Position numbers and translations under genes: made by a program. A DNA stretch of 64,000 bases from assembly GCA_900660155.1 (NCBI GenBank), contig CABFPE010000224.1:120932-184931 (forward strand). Direction: 5' to 3'. The stretch's first letter is position 1. Each line of letters starts with the position of its first letter. Below, in pieces: positions 23,188-34,511 of the stretch. Source of the stretch: Hofstenia miamia. Taxonomy: Eukaryota > Xenacoelomorpha > Acoela > Hofsteniidae. The notes beneath the pieces were generated by a model. That model ran no database searches. It had not been told where the DNA came from and saw only the letters and a list, made by a program, of their open reading frames with translations.

Positions 23188-23494
23188 CAGTGCATTCTCG
23201 ATTATCCGAACCTAGACGACCCGGATCAACGAAATTTGGAGAAGTCAAATTGCATTAAAACTGCATTCATGGTCAAATTAGGTGAGCTTGTCGCCCTGAA
23301 AAAGAATATAATATTAAAATCGAAATTTATGCACAATTCCATTTTCCTAATTTCATATGATGCTACATAATTTTTTAAGTCAATAGTTTTTTTTCATCAA
23401 TACGACAAGCAAAAAATGCCATTCTCGTTATTCGAACTTTAGGTCCGAAAAAATCTTTTGGTCGCAAGCTTTTCGGATAATTAGGGATGCTCTG
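23188..23494. mobile_element. pogo/Tigger-like MITE (307 bp)
   Basis: The left end CAGTGCATTCTCGATTATCC and the right end read inward, CAGAGCATCCCTAATTATCC, form terminal inverted repeats. The CAG-GCAT-C-ATTATCCGAA pattern is typical of pogo/Tigger-type elements. The TA target duplication has been lost. The interior is non-coding and contains the paired words CCCGGATCAACG and TTCGAAC. Confidence 0.7.
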
Positions 23495-23848
23495 CAATAT
23501 TATAAAGAAATTTGATTTAGTAAAGCCATGGAAATTTAAGATCTGGAAACAATGCAAATTTCTATAAATTTTTGGGTTTTGGAATTTTATGGAGAAATCA
23601 TTTTATTCAATTTTCTCAAATTATATATAAATTATGTATAACTTTCTTTGTTATAATTAGCAGAGGTTAGGTTGGACTTGGACCAGGTGCCATTGTTTTT
23701 GAGCTGGACGTTTTTATCTTAGTTTGGGGTTAGGGGTTTAACTGGAGCTTGAGGCGGAAAATTTGGCCCATTCGCAACAATATAGAACGGTGCAAAAAAC
23801 TACATTTTCTTAAAATTCTGGATGGCCACTACTTTTTTATGACCTGAA

Positions 23849-23890
<42 letters not shown>

Positions 23891-24258
23891 GCTGAATTAT
23901 CTAGTAGTATCATTGTCTAATTTTTAATAATTTTGCTGTTTAAACTCAAATACGATGAGATTTCAATTGTTTAACTTGACTATTGACATTGTCTTGCTTA
24001 CAGTTAAGCTGTTTTAATATGTGCCTGTCAATTCAAAACTGGTTTCCTTATCGGAACCAATATACATGCATGTAATATGCGTTTTCATTTCACTACAAAT
24101 TTGTATTTATTTGCTTTACAATTTCAACTTTGTAAACTAAGTTTGTGCTTAATTGTACGAAGTGTTTGTACGGTGTATTAGTTTCTGCATATTCTGTTGG
24201 ATTCATTTGTTTTGATTAACGGTTGATATTAGTTTTAGCGGCGGGATAGGTTTCCGTT
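23495..24258. other. Upstream flank of the exchanger gene
   Basis: No gene is visible. It contains a TA microsatellite at 23852-23890. From about 24235 the sequence becomes richer in G+C and CpG, and CCAAT occurs at 24276-24280 and, inverted, as ATTGG at 24341-24345. This may be the promoter or 5' leader region, but no transcription start can be placed from sequence alone. Confidence 0.45.
23852..23890. repeat. TA microsatellite
   Basis: An almost pure TA run with one TG interruption near 23882. Other TA runs of 28-33 bases lie in intron 1. Confidence 0.95.
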
Positions 24259-24414
24259 ATGAATTGTAAGGACGTCCAATATGTGGCGATGAGCGTAATT
24301 GGAGTAGCGTGTTACGCCATCAGCGGCGCGCTCTTTTTTGATTGGTCAGTTATTTGGCTTGCAATTCGTATAATATTCAGTGCTCTAAACGTGCTGCCGA
24401 TGCTAACTTCGTAG
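24259..24414 (+). CDS. 51-codon upstream open reading frame of the NCX gene
   Basis: An ATG at 24259 opens a frame of 51 codons that ends at TAG (24412-24414), one codon (GGT) before the exchanger ATG at 24418, and in the same frame. An in-frame TAG at 24247-24249 closes it upstream. The translation has two hydrophobic stretches, around VAMSVIGVACYAISGALFF and VIWLAIRIIFSAL, and matches no family I know. It may be a regulatory upstream frame, a small membrane peptide, or chance. Alternatively the stretch is intronic: GTAAGG at 24266-24271 resembles a donor, and CTAAC followed by TTCGTAG before 24415 resembles a branch site and acceptor, though they lie very close together. Transcript evidence is needed. 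Confidence 0.35.
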   Translation: MNCKDVQYVAMSVIGVACYAISGALFFDWSVIWLAIRIIFSALNVLPMLTS

Positions 24415-24417
24415 GGT

Positions 24418-24604
24418 ATGCGTTCTGCTGCATTATTACTGGTTTTGGTGTGGGTTGTACTGGGTGATGATGATATTAACTCAACAGCTTCACCCGTGCA
24501 CGACCATTGCAGTGAAAGCACCGGCTGCACTGCCAAAAAAGATGGTTTAATTTTACCTGTTTGGCGACCGTTTAACCCGGATCCTATTGACAGAGTTGCC
24601 AGAG
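24418..24604 (+). CDS. NCX: Na+/Ca2+ exchanger (SLC8/NCX family), first coding exon
   Basis: The exon encodes residues 1-62 plus the first base of codon 63. NCX proteins are plasma-membrane antiporters that expel Ca2+ in exchange for Na+. A signal peptide (MRSAALLLVLVWVVLG, about residues 1-16) precedes an acidic extracellular segment with an N-glycosylation site at N21-S-T, two cysteines (C31, C37), and GLILPVWRPFNPDPIDRVAR. The last part is the conserved NCX pre-helix motif (compare GVILPIWEPQDP---DKIAR in vertebrate NCX1). The start is chosen because an in-frame TAG lies two codons upstream, a purine is at -3, and the signal peptide begins here. The exon ends AGAG, then GTAAAC at 24605, a good donor (phase 1). 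The joined codon is GGG (Gly63), giving ARGFVYF across the junction as in arthropod NCX. Confidence 0.93.
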
Positions 24605-26028
24605 GTAAACCTCTTTTGGATTATGGATTATTTATCTTGTACATGGTTTGTATCTTATTTTAAATTTCCGCGATCTTATCATTTCCAAAATCGTTGTGTC
24701 CTAATTTTACCATTTAGTACTCTTTTCCCGTCCTAGCTTAGTGTACTAGTTATAGAATAGAATGGGTTTTATTCACTTTTATTTTGATGCATACATTTTC
24801 TCCATCCGTTTAATTAAACTCAACTATTCTTACCGCTTGAACATCAATTTTGTTAACATTGACTTACTAAAACTTCATTAATACTTTTGAACGCTTTTGT
24901 TAATGCTTTTTTTAAAAAACTCATTCAGGCTCTTATTTTTGAAACTTGATCACGTGGTACAATGTTTTCTCGAAGTAGTAGCTGTTGTAGTGTTAAAATC
25001 TCGTATTGCCAAATAAACTTTTTCGAAATTCATTTTGAAGTGGACTTGTATGAAATATATGTTATTCCTGTTCAACTAAAATTAGGCGCGCAGTGTGCCG
25101 CTCGGGTTATACGACATCCGCTTGCAGCAATTCTCGGAGGAACGGCCATTTTGTGTCTTTTGTAGTATGTAGTTACTTTTTAAGTATTTTTGATATTTCA
25201 GTAAAGAAATTTAAATTTCATCAACGTATGATGATAAACAAATCTTTCTCGTCGTTAGTTTTAATCGACTACCTTAGTTTTAGTATCAAATTGCATAAAT
25301 TTGGTATTGTCAAACTTAAATTTGCAATTTCTTGAAGCGAATGATTTGTTACTGTAAGCTTTTTGCGCATTAACTGTAATCGAATTGAAGGTGAAGCGAA
25401 ACATAAATTGTACTAAATTCGATTTAAGGACTTTATCCAATATGAATGCTTCCCATTATATGAGACCACGCCCAATTTCACGCTGTTTATGTATCTGTTA
25501 AATTTCCAGGTCGAAGCCTCGTTTTGCAATTTCCGATCGGAAATTTAGACATAATTCAAAATTTATAATTGAAGATAATTCTATATTTCGTGACTTCGGT
25601 TCCTTTTCTTCAGATATTCCAAATGTATATAAATAACTAAACATATTGGTTTTCATGTAAGTTTCACATGAACTGTTCTATTTCAATTTGTTAATGATTG
25701 TAGTAACTTTTGTTACTGTAGTATTTAACTTTTGTTTACTTATAATACTTGGTGAAAGTTCAACAGTCAAAACTAACAATATTCATAATGTTGTACATTT
25801 AAGTTTATGATGTGCAAGTACTAGTTTATAATAAGATTATGAGTTTTTCTTTCTACAAAGTAAAAAGTTTTCTATCAACTGTTGAAGCAAACTACTTCAT
25901 TATATCTAATTGTAAATATAACAATTCAATCCCTAGTGTAACAAATTTGCCAAAACTTTGGAATCTTAGTGTCAGATGAAATGTTTTTGTGATATTTTGT
26001 TCTTGCTTTAGCTTAGATTTACTCCAAA

Positions 26029-26423
26029 CAGGGCATTGAAATATTTTAGATTTTTCGTATATCGTATATTCGTATATTTTAGAGATTTTTCTTCGTATAT
26101 TGATTTTTTCCCTTAATTTTTTCGTGTATTTGTAATAGATGTTGAGAGATAATCTCTTTCATATAAATTGTCATAAATGCCCCATATACTTTACAGTTTC
26201 CTGTCAGATGTTGAAGAGAAATCAATTATCTATTAAAATCTTCTCTTGCACTAACTTACTCTTCACAAAATCTCTCGAACTGATCCTCAAAGAAAATTCT
26301 CTGCTTAAGGTTTTGTGTAGTTTGCTGACTTCGTATACATACGATATTCTCCTTAAGGTAATCGTATATTCACGTATATGCACTTTTTAAGACAATCTCG
26401 TATTTTCGTATATATACGTCCTG
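26029..26423. mobile_element. hAT-like MITE rich in CGTATAT words (395 bp)
   Basis: It starts CAGGGCATTG and ends TATATACGTCCTG, whose complement starts CAGGACG. The flanking 8-mers ACTCCAAA (26021-26028) and ACTCCAGG (26424-26431) agree at 6 of 8 positions, consistent with an 8-bp target duplication. Both ends carry clusters of CGTATAT and CGTATATT subrepeats (about 26057-26130 and 26330-26420). The frame 26139-26390 inside has no recognisable protein. Confidence 0.65.
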
Positions 26424-27644
26424 ACTCCAGGACATTTAGTGGTTGCGCATTAGTTTCAAACATACCAATCCAACGTTCCCTCCGTAGACATCCAAATGTG
26501 CAGTAATTTTTAACAGTTTCCTCCTAGTTTTACAATTGTGTAAATTCCCTGTCCAGTTTAATCAAGCATAAAATACTGTGTAGAATCAACTTGTTTCACT
26601 TAAACTTTAATATCGAGATGATCACAAGTGATTAAAAAGTGTCATCTGGCGAATTCTTAAATTCCACTCTTTAGCTCCTCCCTTGCAGTTTGCCGCAGGC
26701 TGCTTATCCCTAATATTATTATCCAGAAATGAATTATATCAAGTTATGATGTAAATGCAATCGCCGTTGATCCTAAATAAAGTTCACTTTTCTCTCAGTT
26801 TTTTCTTTTATATCAAAAACGTTAATTCAATTTATGCTTTAATTACAAATGTCTATTCTTTTGTTAATTGTATTAATGCGGGAATAATTCATTAAAATGC
26901 TCAGTGCGACGAAGCGTGAAAAACGCTTTTTGAAGTGTGCACTTCTAATGTTTCTGGTATTTCATTGCAATCGAGTGTGTATTGTGGTTTCATTCATCAA
27001 ACAATCCCGGGGAAGGCTTTTTGTGAAAACCTTAAAAGGCCCGTAACCAGATATGGTCTTCAATTGAGATCAATTAGCAAAATAGATGGACTGCAAGTAC
27101 GCACTCTTCAATTTATTTTCAAAAAAAATTACAATCATTACGTATTGCTATATAGAAAATGTTACAACTAGAAATGAAGAAATACAAATTTTCACCTTTG
27201 ACATTTCTTTATACTATTTTTCAGTTTATTTGTGATTGAGTTGTTAAAATGGCATATTGAAAACATGGTAGAGTAGTTACATATTAATTGGCACATAGTG
27301 CTGATATGGACGCGAACCGGAAATAAGATAGAGGGACTAGGAATTTGAAAGTTTCCGGCTTTAAAATAAACTGAATTTTTATAATGAAAAAACACATTTT
27401 GTGGAGATTAGGATATTCATGTTTTGAAAGTTTGTACAAATACTGTGTCAAACGAAGTGAACATTTGTGAACCAAATTTTTTTCACACGGTTTAACAACG
27501 TCTGAGAAAAATATCAAACCTGCAGTACAGGACTAGAAAAATCTTTTGAATGGTTTTCAACAGATACTATTGAGATTCTACATATGATAGCTATATCTCA
27601 ACAATTTTGAATTCAAACGTTTAAAATTTTGCCTACCATTTTTG

Positions 27645-27935
27645 CAGGCGCGGCTTTAGGGGGGAGGCACCCGGGGGCCAGTGCTCCCCCCTTTTTGGGG
27701 ATTCTTTGTTTTTTGTAAAAGTGCCTTCCTAAAATATTTTTATGTTGATGTTTGCAAATTTCATCCGACAATTTAAGATGAGCAATTAATTAATTTGGAC
27801 ATTTAGAGGTTACATTTTACAATGAAATTTTCTCTTGGAGTTATTTTTGTTCAAATTTCCATTTTAGTTTGTTTTCTTGAAACAAAATTGGATGTTGCCC
27901 CCCCCCCTGTTTTAAAGATCTTAAAACCGTGCCTG
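27645..27935. mobile_element. hAT-like MITE with target duplication (291 bp)
   Basis: The terminal inverted repeats are CAGGCGCGGCTTTAGG and, from the right, CAGGCACGGTTTTAAG. The flanks CATTTTTG (27637-27644) and CATTTTCG (27936-27943) match at 7 of 8 positions, a clear 8-bp target-site duplication. The inside of each terminus is strongly biased to G (left) or C (right) runs. The frame 27841-28098 on the - strand lies partly in the element and is not a real gene. Confidence 0.85.
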
Positions 27936-29346
27936 CATTTTCGTATAACCTTGTTTTACAGCCATGCCACCATATTATATACCTGATTACATTAAGATTT
28001 CTTGCGTCATTGTTGAGGAAAGTCAAATAGCTTTTATAGACGAAAATTGTACTTACATTTCGCCTTAAACGCCAGTGACAATAAAAAAGACGGTCCACGT
28101 GGAAATTAGCATGTTGGATGATGGGACATCGCCCACTGAATTCTTTTCAAATTTTGTTTCGACAAAATCTTTTAAATTTCATTTGCACTTTCAAATTGTC
28201 GCGATTAATGGATTTCCCGACCAAGTCTATTCAAAGTCACTTGCAGTCGAAATCTATCGATTTTTCGATTAACCGCAGAACTCTGACAGGCTAATGCTGA
28301 TGCTTGGAACGCCTTCTAGTTCTAATTCTAAATATTTAAAATACACGACTTTCATATGACATTATTTTCTCGATATAGAATGTGTTACATATAAAATGAG
28401 TAAGTGGAGTATTGTGGAATGCCCTGCCACATCCCCATGTCAGTAGCCGTCGAATTCTTTCACGAATCGATGTAAATTTGGATTTGCACCCAATTGCTCG
28501 CGGCACGAAGGAAGCTCATTTGAATGCTAGTTGTTTGTCGCCGTTGCATTTCCTCTTCACTAAGGCAGCAATGCAAAACTTTTAATTTTAATGAGAAATT
28601 CCGCACGAATCTTTCCTCGTAAATATATTTCTTTCCCATAATTCCTTCAAGATCATCTAGTCTCATTCGAATCCGTGCTCTGTTATTGTATCGATAGTAT
28701 TTCTATCGCCACCTTCCGTTATTTAAGAGTTACCCACTTTATTTTTTAGGCTCCTCATAATAATCCATCCAATTTATACATTGATTTTTTATGATTCTTG
28801 TAAATTATTTATCATTTTACTTTTGCATATTGACAGGATTGTCCATGGATGAATTTTTTTGAAGCGAGATCCATGGAATTTTTAAGGATCCTCTTGGGAT
28901 ACTCGCTAATCCACGAATTACTAACAAGATAGCTATCAATATGATTACGATAAAAATATAATAAAATGAATATTGCTCGGCATGGTATTTTCCAATGTCA
29001 CACTATTTTCAATAGTAAAGTGCAGGATTGTTGATAAAAACTAAAAACAACAGGATTTTTTACAATAAATCGTTTACTTTTTAATACGCTATGTTCAAAT
29101 ACATCAATATGCTTTGAATTTATTTGTAAAACAAAAATGAGGAAATCACTAGTGAGTTTGTTAAGCGTGTTTTGCATAAAATGCCCTACCCATATCCAAC
29201 CCAAATTCTACTGATCTTTAAAAGTGTGTAAAATAGAAGAGACTTAGAATATATCTTCAAATGCAATGACAATGTCGATGGCATTTTAGTTTAAATCAAC
29301 AGCACTTGCCTATTACTCTAGTGTGCCCCATTATTGAACTAAGCTT

Positions 29347-29440
29347 TGGATCTGCGAGATCTATGGATCGCATTTTCAAATCCAAATCCATTCTAGATCC
29401 ATTGGATTGCAGATCCATAGAAATTTCCATGGATGTCCTG
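29347..29440. repeat. Cluster of GGATC/ATCCAT words with dyad symmetry
   Basis: GATCCAT, ATGGATC and close variants occur about seven times within 95 bases. GGATCTGC at 29348-29355 is mirrored by GCAGATCC at 29409-29416. A related block with GCGAGATCCATGGA lies at about 28840-28880. It may be a decayed foldback element. The family is unknown. Confidence 0.5.
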
Positions 29441-32400
29441 AGCAAGTCTATAAATTTCTTTGATATTGATTGCAATTTCCAATATTTTGAATGTACACTC
29501 ATTTTATGCATCGACATTGCATTAAACGTTATTCACTTAAACTTATTTTTCTTCTGTGCTTATTATTTGGGTCCGGTCCATGTTTTTAGAAAGATTGATG
29601 TTTACCTTCTAACTTTTGAATTTTCCCATTGCAATGCCATTGAGTTAAAGCTTGTTTTTCCTGGTTGTTTCCAATAGCCTGACGTGTTCTTTGAGTATTT
29701 TGAGCACCTGTGCATATTGATTTGATCTACTTTTCCGTTCCCGCACTTCATTAACAGGTTTTCAATTTTTAATCAGTCTATTAATACTTGCATTATACGC
29801 TTTAAGTATTTTACGATTTACAGTTGCTGATGTTTTCACCGTTGACGTTTATTTTTTATTTTTCATCGTTAAGTATCCGAATATCTTTAAAACACCCGTT
29901 TATTAAGTAATGCCTGTAACCGACGTTGTTAAATGACACCGTTTGTATTTAATACAAGTATTTAGAGGAATTCATGCGCAGCATACTACACTACAACATC
30001 CGTAATTACACGTTACACCATAAATTTCACATACGAACTTTCACTGAATTTAATTAACAACCATTGTTGTGAAACTTTTTTCATTGAAAAATGCTTTTAA
30101 GAGGCCATGTCCATTTCGGTGCCGGGGTTCCAAGCGTAAAAAAACTAGCAGTTTCAATATAGACTTTTGATTTCAACAACAAAATCAATGTTAATAAGAG
30201 AGTGATGACAATATGAGGTAAACATAGACCCGGGTTAATACAAGAGAAATATAATTCATAAATAGGCAATAGAGAAGTGTTCTACATAGTTAACCTGAAC
30301 TTTTACTTCCAATTTCTGAATAACAGGTTAAAAGAACCGGTTACCAACATACGTGGACACTACCCTAGTAGTTCACTATAAACTTGACTTCACTTCGTGT
30401 TTCTGAAAAGTTGTTTATTATCAATTTTCACGCATTTCCAATTTCGAATTAGGTGAAATATAATCGAAGCATAAACGTCAAAAAATTAATTGGAATAAAG
30501 ATGTGCGCTTTGCTGAAAAATTCCGTTTCTGCCATTTTGGAGGTAGTGAAGTGTGGTTTATAACGTTAGTAAGAACTACTAAATCGCCCATCAATGCGAT
30601 TGAATGGATGTTTGCCCACTAAGCTTACGCTTAAATACCAGTCAACCATGACACGTGACTGTGAATCCTACTGCTTCATCGGTTTATTGGAAGGAAGTAC
30701 GCGTGGCACGTTGATTAAATAAATTATGTCAATAGTGCCTTACATTTGATTTTATCCAGGTAACTACCTCAATCTTATAAAATACTAAATCACCCTGGCT
30801 TTATACGGATTTGTAATGAAATACTTTTCCTAGTGACATACCGAAATGGTTGCGTTCAATTTTATAAAACCTGTACAAATAGTTAATCCCGTCCAATAGG
30901 GGATTTATCCCCCAAAATTTGTAATTTTTTTCATTTCCTACAATATTTTCATTTTTCTTGTATTAAGTTTTCATCAACATAAAATTATTTCCCTTCCCAC
31001 AATTAACAAATAAATTGACGCCAATGTTCCAACGCATTGCAATCAGCGTGTTCTTTCTAATCAAATAGTTTAGTTTCTTACAACACTTAAATTTTATTTA
31101 CAAATTCCATGTTTCACCTTCAGTAATGCATATAATTTTTCAGTATTATATTCTTCATTTCAATGTTTAAATCAGAGCATAGGTAGATGAGCTAGGGTTG
31201 CGGTAGATTCCCGAAAAAAAATTAATTAGAAACCATTTAGTTTGGCATTCATTTTATGTAAAATACGCATTAAACTATTAAACTGGTATATTTATAAAGA
31301 GCAATAATCTAATTACATAAAACCAAAGTGTAAATGGATTTGGCTTACCTGTAAAAATTGGGCAACTTTTTTAATGACTGAAAAAATTGAGTCAATATAG
31401 CAGGGCATAAATACCTTCACTACAACACCGATTCCGATTGGATGAGTTGCATTCTACAAGGTCTCGAATCTGAAAGTGGCACTTGCTTAGAAATAGTAAA
31501 ATTTAAAAACGATCACTAAGTTTTTTCAAATAATTAGGCCAATCTATCAAAACTAATGAAATCGGAGAAAGTGCAGCGCCTTTTGCTTTTAATAAGGTAT
31601 TAAAACTACAAAGCAATTAATTATAATTCAGACTTAGTTTTTAATTAATACCTGAGTCGTTAAACAAGGATAATGTCATTGTTATTTCCAATGATCAAGT
31701 TATTGCGAAGTGAGAACAATGTATTTTCCAAGTTTAGTTATCACAGGATTCCCTAGAAAGCATCCTGTTCAAATTTATCATTCCTCTTCGCAGTGATGGA
31801 GCTTAGGTATTACTCATGGGTGCCTTTTTGACTGAATTTTTTTACTGATTTACTCTTATTGATAAATCTTTTTATTCCAGGTCTCATAAATGTTTAGTCT
31901 GACTGTTTACGCGGCATGAAGCCCTAAACACCTGCCCTCGTAGGCGACGTGCACAATGCGCCTCTACTAGTCATAGACAATTGCAGAATGGATGTTGTTT
32001 TTTAATTTCATAAATCACGCTGTCTATAAAACGATAAATTCATAATTTATGATTTTTCATCCCACTTTCTGAACATACGGTAAATGGCAATTAAAAACGC
32101 AAGAAAATTGAATTCATTTATAGGAAATATCAACCTCTCTAAATTCACATTATTGAAAAATGTTTTGAATTGCTTAAAATTCATTTTTATTACATATCAT
32201 TATTGCACTAGGATGACACGAATCTTGTTTTCTATACTGTTAGTTATAGTTACCATGTACAAGACCATGTATTAGTATGGTAATTTTAAGAGATTTGATA
32301 TTATATATACAATGTTAAAATCATTCGTGAAAGCTTTCAATTCTTTTTCTTAATAAAATGATGTGGGGACCAAATATTCTTCATAATTTTTGTTAATTTT

Positions 32401-33953
32401 AAGCTACATAGATCATGGTGCCAGAATATTTCATGGAACCGAATTCAATGGGACGGGGACCAATTACTTCCGGTTTCGCAGAACCTTATCTTCAAGCTCT
32501 GATCGTAATTTTGAGGAAGCTCTTATATTAATATTTTAACAACAACTTAAATTGTATAAAATGAAAAATCCTTTATGCCGAGCCAGTGTTACTTGTTAGA
32601 TTGACGTCATTATGAAAATGTTCAGGCTTCAGCCAATAATGAATATTAACTCATATGTTTGTGAATTTGGTTTTTTATAATGTGCTGCCTATACTAGTAC
32701 ATCTTAGGAACCGAAATAACCCGGTACTAATATCCTGCAATCACAACTTAAAAACGGTTTTTAATCCTAAATCTGAATTTGCTAATATTGTCAATTGCCG
32801 AAAAAGGAGTGCGACATGAAAATTTGCGTAAATATTAATTGAATATATAAATTGTAAGCCCTACGCTTACTCGTTATCTAGAAATCTTCATCTGTCTAGA
32901 AATTTTATTTTAATTTATACGTCAGTTAGTTTGATAGTTTAATCGTGGACAAGCATCACATGCAAACTTTGGCAGTGATCGATAGCTTATGCTCTGGAGT
33001 AAGTATCCGGAGATGTTTTGTGTTATGCAAAAATCGTTTTTTTCAGTCTGGTAGTAGTTTTAAGTTGTCTGCAACTGCCCTAATTTCTCTAAGAATGATT
33101 ATTTAAAACCCGGAACACACTATGATCCATTTCAGTTGGAATCACTAAGCCACTTATAATTGTCTGTCATTGCGTACTTGTATTGCGAACGTTTATGCAG
33201 TAACTTTAGAAATCTGTTTTTTGAAGGACAACCAGTGCATGTAAACTTTTTCCGCATTTAAAATCTAATTCATGTTCTATACAGAATAGACAAATCTTTT
33301 TCTGTTTTAATTTCATTTTTCAAGGAAAGCTTTTATTAAATTCCTGTTCAATTTCATTCCATTTTTCTTTAAAGCAACGGTACGTAAGCACGAAGTATGG
33401 CTTTGTTCTGCTTTATCTACGTCAGCCACTTTTATTTCGTCTGATTATATTTTCAATGAAGAAAAGAATTTAATCCAATATACGCTATACGTCCTGTTTC
33501 ATTTTCAAAGATAATTTATTGCGCAACCACAAATTGTCAAAATAAGTGAATCGTTGTTCCCGCTAAAACGTTTCACAAGCTTAAATTGACGAGGAAGTGT
33601 GAATTTGTTTTCAAAAAACGCCTCCTTTCGCACTTTATCTTCAAACAAAAGGTCGCTTTGTTTCCATCAATTCATTTTTTGAAGGTTAAATAGCAAGGTT
33701 AATTCACTTTTACGTTTCACAAAGTGCATAACTTTTTATGCTCTATTCAAATTGTATTTATGGATTTAGACATCTCTTTCTAATTTTATTTTTACCACAG
33801 TTTCACAAATCAATGTTAAGGAATTTCTTCAATTGAATTTATCTTAACAATTTTAAACTGCGTTTACTAAATTTATATTTTTACCATCAGTTGAGTAGTA
33901 ACCAATAATTCTAGAAAAATCGTTTTCAACAAGTTTCCATATTTCCGCATACT

Positions 33954-34511
33954 AATTTGAAAAAGTACTAATAATTCATAAACATTCTTCAAAAATTAAA
34001 ATTTTTATAAGCATTATAAGCAATTGTGTCACACTCCGTTCCTTTGGTGTTTTCTAAAGTAGATTTTGACATAATGCATGTAGCCAATGAAAAGTAATAT
34101 CTTCAGAAAATTTGAGCATTGAAAAAATGAAATTTTAATTTCTGATTTAAATTAGTTCTAATTTTTAAAGGACTGAAGAAATAATTGAATGAAATTCTAA
34201 GAAAAAGCTTCAAGAAATATTTTAGGACAAAAAATTTGAAAAAGTACTAATAATTCATAAACATTCTTCAAAAATTAAAATTTTTATAAGCATTATAAGC
34301 AATTGTGTCACACTCCGTTCCTTTGGTGTTTTCTAAAGTAGATTTTGACATAATGCATGTAGCCAATGAAAAGTAATATCTTCAGAAAATTTGAGCATTG
34401 AAAAAATGAAATTTTAATTTCTGATTTAAATTAGTTCTAATTTTTAAAGGACTGAAGAAATAATTGAATGAAATTCTAAGAAAAAGCTTCAAGAAATATT
34501 TTAGGACAAAA
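33954..34511. repeat. 279-bp tandem duplication
   Basis: 33954-34232 and 34233-34511 are adjacent and, as far as I can read, identical. The unit is non-coding and AT-rich. Unlike the N-associated duplicates there is no gap between the copies, so it is either a very recent tandem duplication or an assembly stutter. Confidence 0.9.

Noticed and set aside
23700-23740. GGGGTTAGGGG as telomere-like repeat
   Set aside because: It is a single short occurrence and not an array.
24312-24536. - strand 74-codon frame over NCX exon 1
   Set aside because: It is antisense to a confidently identified exon and has no similarity of its own.
28672-28690. TTCGAATCC words as tRNA B boxes (also near 49420)
   Set aside because: No A box, acceptor stem or cloverleaf could be made around either site.
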